A stretch of 64,000 bases of DNA from SZUA-36 sp963759155 (GTDB lineage Bacteria > Pseudomonadota > Gammaproteobacteria > Xanthomonadales > SZUA-36). Shown in pieces: positions 1 through 9,048 of the stretch (positions are counted from its first letter, which is position 1; each line of letters starts with the position of its first letter). The translations under genes and the position numbers were made by a program. The stretch is from the NCBI GenBank assembly GCA_963759155.1, contig CAVWXX010000001.1, positions 248,001 through 312,000 of the forward strand, written 5' to 3'. The notes below the pieces were generated by a model, which saw nothing but the letters and a program-made list of their open reading frames with translations, did no database searches and was not told where the DNA came from.

Positions 1-138
1 TCATGGAAACTGACAAAATCACTGGATTTGACCGCTCGCGTCACCAACCTGCTTGACAAGGAATACGAGGAAGTACTTGGTTTTGTCCGCCCGGGCAGGG
101 CCGTATATGCCGGTCTACGAGGGCGTTTTGATTTTTAA
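1..138 (+). CDS. TonB-dependent outer-membrane receptor, C-terminal end (partial, BtuB-like)
   Basis: Only the last 45 codons are in the window; the gene enters from the left edge and stops with TAA at 136-138. The translated end contains NLLDKEYEEVLGF and then PGRAVYAGL, followed by a final strand ending in phenylalanine. This is the typical last beta-strands of a TonB-dependent receptor: an N-L-x-D-K-x-Y motif, a P-G-R turn and a terminal aromatic residue that serves as the Bam recognition signal. The pattern is closest to vitamin B12/siderophore receptors of the BtuB/CirA type. The substrate cannot be told from this fragment. Confidence 0.85.
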   Translation, partial: SWKLTKSLDLTARVTNLLDKEYEEVLGFVRPGRAVYAGLRGRFDF

Positions 139-171
139 GCTTTGTCTGAAATACCAGCGCTCCCGGTCACC

Positions 172-762
172 TTATGAATCATAGGTGACCAGGTCTTTCA
201 GAAGACCGTTCCTGATACTATAAATCCAGCCGTGAACGGACAGATCCTGTCCATGCTTCCAGGCTTTTTGCACCACAGGTGTGTTGCAAACATTGGTCAC
301 CTGTTCCTGGACATTTAACTCGCATAGCGTGTCAATGCGTTCCTGTTTACCCAGTTTCTCGAGTGTCCGGGTGTTAAAGCGATCGACATCACGGATATGC
401 CGGAGCCAGTTATCTACCAGGCCATGATCCTTGTCCTCCATCGCGGCCATAACCCCGCCACAACCGTAATGGCCACAGACGATAATATGTTTTACCTTGA
501 GAACCTCAACGGCAAAGTGAATAACGGAAAGGCAATTCAGGTCTGTATGGACAACAACATTGGCAATATTACGATGAACAAATACTTCACCCGGCGACAG
601 GTTAAGAATCTGGTTGGCCGGAACCCGGCTATCTGAACAGCCTATCCACAGAAACTCAGGCGTCTGCTGTTCGGCGAGGGCCTTGAAAAAATCCGGATCC
701 TGCTCTGTGATCGATTTGGCCCATTCAACGTTTCTGTCGAACATGTGTTTTAGTGTTTTCAA
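172..762 (-). CDS. can: Beta-class carbonic anhydrase
   Basis: Cytosolic zinc enzyme that interconverts CO2 and bicarbonate. The zinc ligands are visible: Cys and Asp in the CSDSR motif, and His and Cys in GHYGCGG about 56 residues later. The sequence follows E. coli Can closely (FLWIGCSDSRVPA, then HRNIAN, then DLNCLSV). The open frame reaches a GTG at 783, but I prefer the TTG at 762. It puts MKTLK in line with the usual N-terminus and has GGGAG 11 bases upstream; an ATG at 744 is also possible. At 196 residues it is slightly shorter than the usual 215-220, the difference being at the C-terminus. It is convergent with the TonB receptor gene and not clearly in an operon. Confidence 0.93.
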   Translation of the reverse strand: MKTLKHMFDRNVEWAKSITEQDPDFFKALAEQQTPEFLWIGCSDSRVPANQILNLSPGEVFVHRNIANVVVHTDLNCLSVIHFAVEVLKVKHIIVCGHYGCGGVMAAMEDKDHGLVDNWLRHIRDVDRFNTRTLEKLGKQERIDTLCELNVQEQVTNVCNTPVVQKAWKHGQDLSVHGWIYSIRNGLLKDLVTYDS

Positions 763-832
763 TGTACGGGTAACTCCCTGCACTCTCTCGATCTGTTATT
801 CAGTCCCTGCAATACAAGCCAGTGTAAGGCTT

Positions 833-1771
833 TCAATACCCCAACTCAAAGTCCACCACATGAAGCAGTGGTTCCCGACGCAGGAATCGTTGGTAATTTT
901 CAATAAAAACCGCGGTGATATCTTCCGGGAAACTGTTTGCCGAGGAGTGTGGTGTTACGAAAACATTGGTCAACTGCCATAACGGACTGTCCTGGGGTAA
1001 AGGTTCTTTTTCAAACACGTCAAGTACAGCGCCACCAATGACGCCTTCGCGCAGGGCCTGAACCAGGTCATCCTCCTTGATGCTGTTTCCTCTTCCCACA
1101 TTCATCAATATTGATGATGGTTTCATCAGGCGGAGTACATCCGCGTCGACCAGATGCTCCGTTTCCGGGGTGGCCGGAAGGGTTAACACGACGTAATCCA
1201 GTGTTTCAAGAAAATCAGCCAGGGCTTCTTTTGTGTAGACCTTTTCGACTTCATCGCAAGGGCTGCCGGAGCGGCTAAGACCTGTTACACGCAAACCAAA
1301 ATGCCGGGCTGTCATCGCCAGGTGCCGGCCAATTGAACCCAGGCCGATGATTCCAAGCTCTATTTCATTCGCGGGGCGATACGGTAAAGGTCGCCAGTTA
1401 TGATTTAACTGGTTGCTTTTCATATCAAATATGCGCCGCTCGAAACCAAAAAGGTAGGTCATCACATATTCGCTGACCAACGGGCCGAATATGCCTTTCG
1501 CATTTGTCAGGGTATAGTCCCTGCGCAAATTTTGCCGGCATAAATGGTCGACACCCGCCCAACTCGACTGCACCCATTCGAGTTGGTCAGCAAATGGAAG
1601 TAGTTGTGCGATCAAGGGCGGGTCACCAAGCACCATATTGCAGCCGGCAATCAAAGGTTTTGCTGACTCGACATCACTGGCGGACCTGACCTCCAACTGA
1701 CGCAAATCAGCGGCCCGGATGAGCTTGGTGTATTTTGCAGCCTCAGCTGACAGAACGAGGAGTTTATTCAC
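833..1771 (-). CDS. D-2-hydroxyacid dehydrogenase, NAD(P)-binding
   Basis: A 312-residue cytosolic oxidoreductase of the D-isomer-specific 2-hydroxyacid dehydrogenase family. The Rossmann glycine motif GLGSIG lies near residue 145. The catalytic Arg, Glu and His are in NVGRG, DVFEKEPL and TPHSSA respectively. It resembles the GhrA-type glyoxylate/hydroxypyruvate reductase group more than phosphoglycerate dehydrogenase, because there is no ACT or extra C-terminal domain. The start is a GTG. The likely reaction is reduction of a small 2-keto acid such as glyoxylate or hydroxypyruvate; the exact substrate is inference. It lies between carbonic anhydrase and fnr, all on the minus strand, with a gap of about 80 bases to fnr. 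Confidence 0.85.
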   Translation of the reverse strand: MNKLLVLSAEAAKYTKLIRAADLRQLEVRSASDVESAKPLIAGCNMVLGDPPLIAQLLPFADQLEWVQSSWAGVDHLCRQNLRRDYTLTNAKGIFGPLVSEYVMTYLFGFERRIFDMKSNQLNHNWRPLPYRPANEIELGIIGLGSIGRHLAMTARHFGLRVTGLSRSGSPCDEVEKVYTKEALADFLETLDYVVLTLPATPETEHLVDADVLRLMKPSSILMNVGRGNSIKEDDLVQALREGVIGGAVLDVFEKEPLPQDSPLWQLTNVFVTPHSSANSFPEDITAVFIENYQRFLRREPLLHVVDFELGY

Positions 1772-1852
1772 CTGGCCAACCTGCGGCTCTCAACCGTATG
1801 AATGATGTAGTTGTTGACCCCAAGGACCTACCCCGGCCAGCAAAACCTCTGA

Positions 1853-2587
1853 CTAGCACGTATCCCGGCGAGCCAGATCTTTAAGCTTATCCGAATCAAG
1901 TATCGCTACTTTCTTGCGGTTGACGCGAATGATGCCGGCACTTTGAAAGCGCGCGAGAACACGTGAAATGGTCTCGGTGGCAAGACGCAGGTTACTGGCG
2001 ATATCACGTCGCGACATGCTCAGGTTAAACTCTTTCGATGAGTAGCCCCTGCTGGCAAAACGTTTTGAAAGCGAGCATAGCAGGCTTGCGATTCTTTCTT
2101 CAGCACTAAGATCAGCAGCGCTCGCTTCAAGCTCGGAGATATGCAAGCTCATAACGCGAAACAACTCTTCCTGTAATTTTGGCAATTGCCTTGCCATCTC
2201 GGTAACAGAGTCAAAACTGAGCCCGCACACGGAACTGGTATCCAGAGCAACGACATTGGCCTTATGCATCTTTTCATGAATGGCATCAAACCCGATGATC
2301 TCACCGGGAAGATAAAACCCGAGTACCTGTTCCTCACCATTCTTATCGATGACATAACTCTTGAAGCAACCAGCACGAACCGCCGCAATCGACTGAAATT
2401 TATCGCCCGCGCGAAAAATGTGCTCACCAGGCTGAATGGGACGGGATTTGTTGACTATGTGTTCAAACTGCTCGATTCCAGCAGCATCAAGACTGCGCGG
2501 GAGACACAGATCACCGAGCGTACACTGGCTACACGCAACCTGTACACGCTCAGGAAAATAAGGCTTATGTTGACTATCTGAACTCAT
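1853..2587 (-). CDS. fnr: Fnr/Anr oxygen-sensing transcription regulator
   Basis: A Crp/Fnr-family regulator of 244 residues. The N-terminal cysteines C19, C22 and C28 (CSQCTLGDLC) and C120 match the four ligands of the oxygen-labile [4Fe-4S] cluster of E. coli FNR. A cyclic-nucleotide-type beta-roll follows, then a dimer helix, then a C-terminal helix-turn-helix. The recognition helix reads TETISRVLAR and has the Glu, Ser and Arg that read the FNR half-site TTGAT. It therefore should activate anaerobic genes when oxygen is low. hemN lies immediately upstream on the same strand with a 60-base gap, as in Pseudomonas, where anr and hemN are close together. Confidence 0.95.
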   Translation of the reverse strand: MSSDSQHKPYFPERVQVACSQCTLGDLCLPRSLDAAGIEQFEHIVNKSRPIQPGEHIFRAGDKFQSIAAVRAGCFKSYVIDKNGEEQVLGFYLPGEIIGFDAIHEKMHKANVVALDTSSVCGLSFDSVTEMARQLPKLQEELFRVMSLHISELEASAADLSAEERIASLLCSLSKRFASRGYSSKEFNLSMSRRDIASNLRLATETISRVLARFQSAGIIRVNRKKVAILDSDKLKDLARRDTC

Positions 2588-2648
2588 AAATCACAAAATC
2601 CAATGCCATTGCTTTAAATTAGCAGTGGATTATAGCCTAACAGAAAGG

Positions 2649-4040
2649 CTAAATGACTTTTGAGTAAGATTTTCCCTGGAGATCGGTGATCAGATATTCA
2701 TCAAATTTCATTGCGATTGCACGTAAAAGCAATAGACCGGTGGGTGTGACCTCTATGGTGCCTTCGGATAGTTCAATAAGACCATCGTTCTCCAACGGCT
2801 TTAGAGACTCTAACTCCAATGCGAAATGATCATTGAAATCAATACCATACTTTCTCTCAAACTCTGCGAACCGGACAAAGCCCTGGCACATGATGGCCGA
2901 GATAACCCCGCGCCGCAGCCGGTCTTCACCACTCAGACTCAAGCCACGCCATACCGGTAGACCACCGGCATCAATCGCGGCCTGCCAGGCACGTATATCT
3001 TTAATGTTCTGAACAAAGCTGTTGCCAACCTTGCCAATCGCACTAACCCCCATACCCACCAGGTCAGTCTCACGACAAGTGGAGTAGCCCTGGAAGTTTC
3101 GCTGTAAGGTTCCATTTTCCATGGCGATCGATAGCTCATCGTCAGGCAACGCAAAATGGTCCATACCGATATAAACATAACCTGCGTCCACCAACTTCCT
3201 GATTGTTGATGCGAGTAACTGCAGACGGACCTCAGGTGCAGGTACCTCTTCTGTGCTTATCATGCGCTGAGCGCGAAACAGGTGAGGCAGGTGCGCATAG
3301 TTGTAAACGGACAAGCGGTTCGGGCGCACGGTTAAGACCGAGTCGATCGTCCTTTCAAACGACTCTGCCGTCTGCAAAGGCAGGCCATAGATCAAATCCA
3401 CCGACACCGAATTGAAACCATGCTTGCGCGAAGCTTCAATCAATTGCAGGGTTTTCTCTTCATCCTGGACACGGTTGACTGCCTTTTGTACGTCAGGATC
3501 AAAATCCTGAATGCCCATACTGACACGGTTAAAACCAATATCACCCAACAGGGCAATTCTGTCTTCATCAACCGTCCGGGGATCAATTTCAATTGAAAAC
3601 TCACGACTATCAGAACGGCTCAGCAAAAAATTGGCAGACAGCTTCTCAATGATGTGCCTCAACTGTATATCGTCGTAGTAAGTCGGTGTGCCGCCTCCAA
3701 AATGTAACTGGATAACCTGCCTGTCCCGATCGAATATCTCACCCTGCATTTCGATTTCTTTATCAAGATGCTCCAGGTAAACCTCGGCGAGCTGCTTGTT
3801 ACGCGTTACTTTCTTGTTGCAGGCACAGTAATAACAAAGCTCCTTGCAAAAAGGAATGTGCACGTACAGCGACAACGGTCGCGGAATCAGGTCATCATTG
3901 CTGTTTAAGACATGCCGACGATAGGCTTCAGCATCAAAACCTTCGTGAAACTGTAATGCAGTCGGATAAGAGGTATAGCGTGGCCCGGCCAGGCCATACT
4001 TGGTAATGAGTTCTGTTGGAAATGTGTTTGTAATACTCAT
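2649..4040 (-). CDS. hemN: Oxygen-independent coproporphyrinogen III dehydrogenase
   Basis: Radical-SAM enzyme of haem synthesis, used when oxygen is absent. It decarboxylates two propionate side chains of coproporphyrinogen III to give protoporphyrinogen IX. The cluster motif C65-x3-C69-x2-C72 is visible, with an extra C74 as in E. coli HemN. The SAM-binding GGGTPTYY motif follows, then the HemN C-terminal domain. The length of 463 residues is normal for true HemN, against about 380 for HemW. The ATG at 4040 has AGGGA upstream. Two palindromes of FNR type lie upstream (4215-4228 and 4296-4309), consistent with control by the adjacent Fnr. Confidence 0.95.
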   Translation of the reverse strand: MSITNTFPTELITKYGLAGPRYTSYPTALQFHEGFDAEAYRRHVLNSNDDLIPRPLSLYVHIPFCKELCYYCACNKKVTRNKQLAEVYLEHLDKEIEMQGEIFDRDRQVIQLHFGGGTPTYYDDIQLRHIIEKLSANFLLSRSDSREFSIEIDPRTVDEDRIALLGDIGFNRVSMGIQDFDPDVQKAVNRVQDEEKTLQLIEASRKHGFNSVSVDLIYGLPLQTAESFERTIDSVLTVRPNRLSVYNYAHLPHLFRAQRMISTEEVPAPEVRLQLLASTIRKLVDAGYVYIGMDHFALPDDELSIAMENGTLQRNFQGYSTCRETDLVGMGVSAIGKVGNSFVQNIKDIRAWQAAIDAGGLPVWRGLSLSGEDRLRRGVISAIMCQGFVRFAEFERKYGIDFNDHFALELESLKPLENDGLIELSEGTIEVTPTGLLLLRAIAMKFDEYLITDLQGKSYSKVI

Positions 4041-4214
4041 ACGAAGCGTCCCTGCCGCTCAGGCGACCAGGGAGTTACCTCCCATTGATGAGTACGGGCT
4101 CCGCACTTTCGAAAGTGCATTTTGCCGAGCTTTAAGGAACCCTGTCATCAAAAACCTGCCTGCCTGTTTCTTTGGTTGTGAAACGCACGGTAGCATCGCC
4201 TCAGTAAATGACAA

Positions 4215-4228
4215 ATGACTCAGGTCAA
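4215..4228. promoter_or_regulatory. FNR/ANR-like operator, copy 1
   Basis: On the minus strand the site reads TTGAC, four bases, GTCAT. The FNR consensus is TTGAT-N4-ATCAA, so seven of the eight core positions TTGA-N6-TCAA match. It is 175 bases upstream of the hemN start and has fnr as a close neighbour. Binding by Fnr is inference. Confidence 0.5.
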
Positions 4229-4295
4229 GAATACTCAAGGAATGAATTGACAGCTGGAATACAGGTGTATTTGCATCTAACGAAATAACAAACAC

Positions 4296-4309
4296 CTGAC
4301 TTGAGTCAT
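4296..4309. promoter_or_regulatory. FNR/ANR-like operator, copy 2
   Basis: The site is a perfect inner dyad TGAC-N4-GTCA, like copy 1, but with C and T at the outer positions, so it is weaker. Its centre is 81 bases from that of copy 1. It could serve either hemN or the divergent gene at 4503. Confidence 0.4.
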
Positions 4310-4466
4310 TTGGGCACACGGTCAAATCACCAATAAACCGGGGCTATGCCAGCGGATAATCCATTGCAAAAACCGTGTCCCCGAAGCTTTAAACCGACTG
4401 GCTAACCTGTCTGAAAGTTTGTTGCACTGCGGCCAGGCACAAACCGGGCAGCATCAAAATATGCTC

Positions 4467-4472
4467 TATAAT
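4467..4472 (+). promoter_or_regulatory. -10 element for the DUF3313 gene
   Basis: A perfect TATAAT hexamer lies 30 bases before the ATG at 4503. No good -35 is visible at 16-18 bases upstream, so it may depend on an activator. A ribosome-binding site GGAG at 4491-4494 follows and decides the start of the next gene. Confidence 0.45.
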
Positions 4473-4502
4473 AGACAGCTATTATATGTCGGAGCCAATA
4501 AC

Positions 4503-5174
4503 ATGCGCATCACCCATCTAATTACGGCTTTAATTTTCGGCCTGACACTATCCATCAGCGCACCCGCTGCAGAAGGAAACCCACCCGAGGTTACCGTCGA
4601 TGGCCTGCACCGGGTCAAAGACACAAAAATGGCCCTGGTCTATGCCAAACCGGATGTTGATCTCTCACAATACAATCGCATCTACCTGACTGAGCCACAG
4701 ATTTCATTCACTAAAAACTGGTTGCAAACACAAAACAGCATACCCAACCAGACCGTCCGCAAAGCAGATATGGAACGCATAAAGACAGAGTTAGCGGCCT
4801 TGTTCATGGAAGTGTTCAGAGATGAACTTCAGAATAACGGCGGCTACGTCTTGGTCAATGGCATTGCTGAAGACGTATTGATAGTCCACCCGGCGATAGT
4901 CGACCTGGACATATTTGCCCCCGACACCCCCGGAACCGCGGGTTCACGGAGTGCTATCCCTTCGGCCGGGAGCATGACCCTGTATATGGAATTAATGGAT
5001 TCTGTCACCGGCGATATGCTGGTCAAGGCCATCGACAATAAGTACGACCGGACCCGCACACATATTCAAGCTCAAAACAGGATGCGCAACGAGGCCGCTG
5101 CCAGGCAAATGCTAAGCGACTGGGCCAATCTGCTACGCCTGGCGCTGGACGAAGCCCGCACCATGATTCGGTAG
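4503..5174 (+). CDS. DUF3313-like exported protein
   Basis: A 223-residue protein with a clear signal peptide (MRITHLITALIFGLTLS, cleaved after an A-P-A-A motif). I chose the ATG at 4503 because GGAG is 8 bases upstream and the signal peptide starts there; the frame stays open to 4419. The mature part has the pattern of DUF3313: an N-terminal segment ending in YNRIYLTEP, a helical stretch, then beta-rich sequence ending in a long C-terminal helix. There is no lipobox, although many relatives are lipoproteins. Function unknown; a periplasmic or outer-membrane-associated role is inferred. It is convergent with nhaD. Confidence 0.7.
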   Translation: MRITHLITALIFGLTLSISAPAAEGNPPEVTVDGLHRVKDTKMALVYAKPDVDLSQYNRIYLTEPQISFTKNWLQTQNSIPNQTVRKADMERIKTELAALFMEVFRDELQNNGGYVLVNGIAEDVLIVHPAIVDLDIFAPDTPGTAGSRSAIPSAGSMTLYMELMDSVTGDMLVKAIDNKYDRTRTHIQAQNRMRNEAAARQMLSDWANLLRLALDEARTMIR

Positions 5175-5192
5175 CAGCCAGCCGGGACAGGA

Positions 5193-5222
5193 TATTTTGG
5201 CGGCATTACCACTACCAAAATA
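5193..5222. terminator. Possible bidirectional terminator
   Basis: An 8-base inverted repeat TATTTTGG / CCAAAATA with a 14-base loop sits between two convergent genes that end at 5174 and 5230. A/T runs flank both sides. The stem is AT-rich, so it is weak. Confidence 0.35.
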
Positions 5223-5229
5223 AAATACT

Positions 5230-6588
5230 TTAAAACGCCCCGGCGTTGATCCAGAAGTGCACCGCGATACTCGCGACATAACCTATCACAATCGCCCATG
5301 TCCATTTCAGATGCGCGAAAAATGTATAGATTCCGCGCGCCTGACCCATCACGGCAACCCCGGCAGCCGAACCAATGGATAACATTGACCCGCCAACGCC
5401 TGCCGTTAAAGTGACAAGCAACCACTGGCCCTCGCTCATCTCGGGGTTCATCGCGAGTACGGCAAACATGACCGGGATGTTGTCGATCAAGGCAGATGCG
5501 ACACCGACCAGAATATTGGAAGTTGTTGCGCCCAGTCCCGTATACAGAAGCTCGGAACCGATCGCAAGGTATCCGAAAGCGCCAAGACCGCCTACACACA
5601 GAATCACACCATAGAAAAACATCAATGTATCCCACTCCGCCTTTTGCAGGTTCGAGTAGATATCGTAAAAATTCTTCTTGGAGTCACTACTATGGTCATG
5701 CGAGGTCGCAATACCCAGGGCCGAACCTTCAACCATTTTCTCTGCGTACCTGGCCTGATCCCTGCGCTGCAGGTAATAACCGAACAACTTAAGAAAACCC
5801 AGGCCGGTCATCATGCCGATCACGGGCGGCATGTGCAGGAAGTTATGCATGGATACCGCCATTGAAATGGTCAGGATGAACAAACCGACAACCACCCAGG
5901 CACCATGTTGCAGATGCGCCTCTTCGTGAACGGGTTCGGGATTTCCTTTTGCAAGACCAAGCGACAATAAAGCGGCCGTTACAACCCAGTTGACGACCGA
6001 AGGCACGACCAGGGCAAAAAACTCGGTAAACTGCAAATTCCCTTTTTGCCACACCATCAGCGTTGTTATGTCCCCAAACGGACTGAATGCACCGCCGGCA
6101 TTGGCCGCCACGACAATATTAATACAGGCCAAAGCAACGAAACGATGATTGGTACCACCGACAGAGATGGCCACCGTCGCCATTAGCAATGCCGTGGCGA
6201 GATTGTCGGCGATCGGTGACATCAGGAACGCAATCAAACCGGTAATCCAGAACACCTGCTTTAAAGAAAATCCCTGGTTGACCAGCCATGCACGCAGTAC
6301 TTCAAAAATGCCACGTTCTTCCATGGTATTGATAAAAGTCATCGCAGCGAGCAGAAACAGGAATAATTCTGCAAATTCGAGAATGTTATGCCGGACCAGT
6401 TCTTCCGCCGTATGCGTGTCGCCCGCGGCCGAAAAAGCATAAGCCACCAGTATCCAGATAAAACCGGCGGCCACGATCATCGGCTTGGACTTTCTCAAGT
6501 GAATATTTTCTTCGAGAATAACCAGCGCGTACGCGCTAACGAATATCGCGATAGCCAGTAGCCCGGCCCAATGAGTAGTTAGATCCAT
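5230..6588 (-). CDS. nhaD: NhaD-type sodium/proton antiporter
   Basis: Inner-membrane protein of 452 residues with about 11-12 hydrophobic segments, which exchanges cytoplasmic Na+ (or Li+) for external protons. The ion-transporter-superfamily repeats show as PIADNLATALLMAT and, in the second half, ALIDNIPVMFAVLAMN, each with an acidic residue inside a membrane helix. GAFSPFGDITTLM is typical of NhaD. It lies 34 bases downstream of a CadC-like regulator on the same strand and is probably cotranscribed with it. A ribosome-binding site AGGTAG precedes the ATG. A second, more distant relative is encoded at 50977-52347. Confidence 0.88.
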   Translation of the reverse strand: MDLTTHWAGLLAIAIFVSAYALVILEENIHLRKSKPMIVAAGFIWILVAYAFSAAGDTHTAEELVRHNILEFAELFLFLLAAMTFINTMEERGIFEVLRAWLVNQGFSLKQVFWITGLIAFLMSPIADNLATALLMATVAISVGGTNHRFVALACINIVVAANAGGAFSPFGDITTLMVWQKGNLQFTEFFALVVPSVVNWVVTAALLSLGLAKGNPEPVHEEAHLQHGAWVVVGLFILTISMAVSMHNFLHMPPVIGMMTGLGFLKLFGYYLQRRDQARYAEKMVEGSALGIATSHDHSSDSKKNFYDIYSNLQKAEWDTLMFFYGVILCVGGLGAFGYLAIGSELLYTGLGATTSNILVGVASALIDNIPVMFAVLAMNPEMSEGQWLLVTLTAGVGGSMLSIGSAAGVAVMGQARGIYTFFAHLKWTWAIVIGYVASIAVHFWINAGAF

Positions 6589-6622
6589 TTTGTTTTGTCT
6601 ACCTGCAGGTGGTGTTTAGGTT

Positions 6623-8596
6623 TCAAATACATTCAAAGTCATTCAAACTGGTTGGCCGACAACGGTCAGGCCAACCATATTTTTGCCAGAAGTCTACGTA
6701 ACCTAGCTCTCTTACCCAGTCTTTAAACCGTGGATCCCGACGAATTTCAACGGCCCAATTATTCCAAATTTGAGCGTGAAGTTGCAGATTTTTAATATCA
6801 TCAACAGGGTCGATCCCCAGATCGAACGCACGCGGTGAACCAATCATCAACAAGGATTCAAAGCCAACCAGTTTTTCCAACTCGCCCGCCAGGGTCGCAT
6901 TAACTATTATCTGCCCAATTTCTTCTCTCTGCGACGGGAATTCAAGCGCATCAATCACCAGATCAGCATAGGCTGGTGGCATTATACCGGAACGCATGCG
7001 CACACCCTTAAGTAATTCACGGGCAACCACATATTCTCCTGAATAGATAGCGGCCAACGCCAGGTAGTAGTCACGATACGAAAAGTGTTGTATCCCCTTC
7101 AGAATAATAATCGCTTGTTCAGGCTTTCCGGAATATAGCAAAACGTCGGCAAGCGCCCAGGCAATATGTTCGTTAAGTGGATCACGCCGATATTCCCGGG
7201 CTAATTCACTTTCCATTCCAGCAAAATAACCCAGGCGGATGTGCAGCGTGGCTTCCCAGGAAACCACATCCGACTTACTACCGTCGATAGACCTGATACG
7301 GTCAAACAACGATGCAGCCTGGTCCAGGGCACCACGTTTGGAGTAGACCGCAGCAAGTGCGCCTAGTGCTTCAATTGAATCAGGGTCTATCTCGAGTGCA
7401 AATTTTGCACTCGCTTCCGCTCTCTCATACCAGACCGCCCGGTCCAGCGACCTATCGTAAGACGTCAGCAGCCAAAGAGTGCTGGCGACACCTGCGTGCG
7501 CGCGTGCAAATTTCGGATCCTGCTCAATCGCCTGGTTAAAATAATCCAGTGCCTCATAGAGTCCTTTAGTACGTGTTTGAATACGATCATTCAAGAGGTC
7601 GCGACCTTTGAGGTACAACTTGAAAGCATCCATATCGGCAGTCATCGACTTACGGGAGTCCGGCAGGCTACTTTCATTCAAGGTCAACTCCAGAGCCCGG
7701 GCAATATTGGAGGCGATGTCGTCCTGCACCGCAAAAACCTCATCAAAGGCACGGTCATAATTTTGCGACCATATGTGATACCCGCTACGGGTATCAATCA
7801 GCTGTGCCGTCACACGAATCCGGTCACTGGTGTGCCTGATGCTGCCTTCCAGAATGGTGCCCACTTTCAATACGGAGGCGATTTCTTGCAGTGTAGCCGT
7901 GGTTTCACGAAATGCGAATGAAGATGTCCGTGCAGCGACCTCCAGACCATCCATACCAGCCAGCAAGTTGATTACCTCTTCGGAAACACCATCACCCAGG
8001 TAATGGTGAGTCTGGCCATCGCTAAGATCAACAAAAGGTAAAACGGCGATAGCGGTCTGGCTGTATACCTCAGGCATCGCCGCCGGTTCACCAGACTCGC
8101 GTTGCTCAAGACCCGGATCAATATCAACAACAGGGGCGGGGCGAAGCACCAGGTAAATAGCGAATAGTGCAATGAATCCAAGCAACCAGAACGTGCTACC
8201 GCGGATTGAGGCCGCATTGCGTTGATACCAGCTTTGTGGGGCTTCTTCCTTTTTAACCGGCTCGCGAGGAATGCAATCAACACGCTCAACCGGTACCACC
8301 AAACGGTAGCCGCTACCGCGAATCACGGCAATATAGGGGTCTTCACCCTGACCTTTACTAAGAGATTTACGCAATAACAACACGCGCTTGTTGACCGTTC
8401 CACGGTCAACCACGAGCCCTTCCCAGACCTCCTCTTCCAATTGTTGTGTACTCACAACATTGGGTGCGTGACGAGCCAATGAAAGCAACAACTTGAAAGA
8501 AAGCCGGGGTACCCGTAAGACAGTGCCGTCACGGGTTACTTCCTGTGTTCCTGCATCCAGTAACAGGTCTCCGATGCTATAGCATTCAAAGCCCAC
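6623..8596 (-). CDS. CadC-like membrane-bound regulator with TolB-like and TPR domains
   Basis: A 657-residue one-component signal protein. Residues about 5-105 are an OmpR/CadC-type winged helix (RDGTVLRVPRLSFKLLLSL, then VIRGSGYRLVVPV). A single membrane span follows near 133-152 (TFWLLGFIALFAIYLVL). The periplasmic part begins with a FlgO/TolB-N-like domain (AIAVLPFVDLSDG, LGDGVSEEVINLLA, VGTILEGSIR), then tetratricopeptide-type helices to the C-terminus. Such proteins bind DNA from the membrane after sensing an outside cue. The gene is directly upstream of nhaD with 34 bases between, so control of nhaD or of its own operon by pH, sodium or envelope state is a reasonable inference. The actual signal is unknown. 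Confidence 0.85.
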   Translation of the reverse strand: MGFECYSIGDLLLDAGTQEVTRDGTVLRVPRLSFKLLLSLARHAPNVVSTQQLEEEVWEGLVVDRGTVNKRVLLLRKSLSKGQGEDPYIAVIRGSGYRLVVPVERVDCIPREPVKKEEAPQSWYQRNAASIRGSTFWLLGFIALFAIYLVLRPAPVVDIDPGLEQRESGEPAAMPEVYSQTAIAVLPFVDLSDGQTHHYLGDGVSEEVINLLAGMDGLEVAARTSSFAFRETTATLQEIASVLKVGTILEGSIRHTSDRIRVTAQLIDTRSGYHIWSQNYDRAFDEVFAVQDDIASNIARALELTLNESSLPDSRKSMTADMDAFKLYLKGRDLLNDRIQTRTKGLYEALDYFNQAIEQDPKFARAHAGVASTLWLLTSYDRSLDRAVWYERAEASAKFALEIDPDSIEALGALAAVYSKRGALDQAASLFDRIRSIDGSKSDVVSWEATLHIRLGYFAGMESELAREYRRDPLNEHIAWALADVLLYSGKPEQAIIILKGIQHFSYRDYYLALAAIYSGEYVVARELLKGVRMRSGIMPPAYADLVIDALEFPSQREEIGQIIVNATLAGELEKLVGFESLLMIGSPRAFDLGIDPVDDIKNLQLHAQIWNNWAVEIRRDPRFKDWVRELGYVDFWQKYGWPDRCRPTSLNDFECI

Positions 8597-8974
8597 TGAA
8601 ATTAAGTTCCTTTTTAATTCTTATAGATAAAACTAACACCAAGTTACTAATCCTAACCTATCTGCAAACGTTCCGTAAATCTTCCGCCAATATTCCGCTG
8701 GGTGAATATCATTATTGACCCAACTTAATTATATTAGCGGCGTGCACTTGGGACTGTACTGACATTCCCTTTTTATTGACCGGTAATTGCAGGCTTTGAT
8801 AGCCGTTAAACGAAAAATGCATTCTGTGATCTGTCCTCCGAAATTGATCCTGGACTTGTTTTTCGTCGGTAGAGCTTCGCATGACGGGTCGAAATAAAGG
8901 GATGTAACTATGGTTGGAAAACAATAACTAACCAACTGTTTTAACAAGGCACACGAAAAATAATAAGAAAAATT

Positions 8975-9015
8975 GGGATAACTGCATTAGGCTGTAGTTA
9001 TCCCACATTTTTTTT
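8975..9015 (+). terminator. Intrinsic terminator without an obvious upstream gene
   Basis: A 12-bp stem (8975-8986 pairing with 8993-9004, one G-U pair) with a 6-base loop TTAGGC is followed closely by eight T (9008-9015). On the minus strand the stem is followed by a T-rich run as well, so it could work both ways. There is no rightward gene between 8597 and 8975. Confidence 0.7.
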
Positions 9016-9048
9016 AACCACGGGTTTTTAAAATTTTTTTGATTTTCT

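Larger units (their letters stand above)
4041..4502. other. Divergent control region between hemN and the DUF3313 gene
   Basis: About 460 bases with no gene that I accept. It holds two FNR-like dyads, which together form a 16-base inverted repeat (4212-4227 and 4297-4312, 15 of 16 positions complementary). A perfect -10 hexamer for the rightward gene is at 4467-4472. An 88-codon minus-strand frame at 4059-4325 covers the operators, shows no family features, and I regard it as chance. Confidence 0.6.

Noticed and set aside
4059..4325. 88-codon minus-strand frame upstream of hemN
   Set aside because: It covers the FNR-like operators, has no homology pattern and no clear ribosome-binding site.
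5072..5635. 187-codon minus-strand frame over nhaD and the DUF3313 end
   Set aside because: It is an alternative-frame shadow of nhaD with biased composition.
8712..8947. Minus-strand frames of 70-72 codons in the divergent region
   Set aside because: No ribosome-binding site and no family pattern; two overlapping frames compete.
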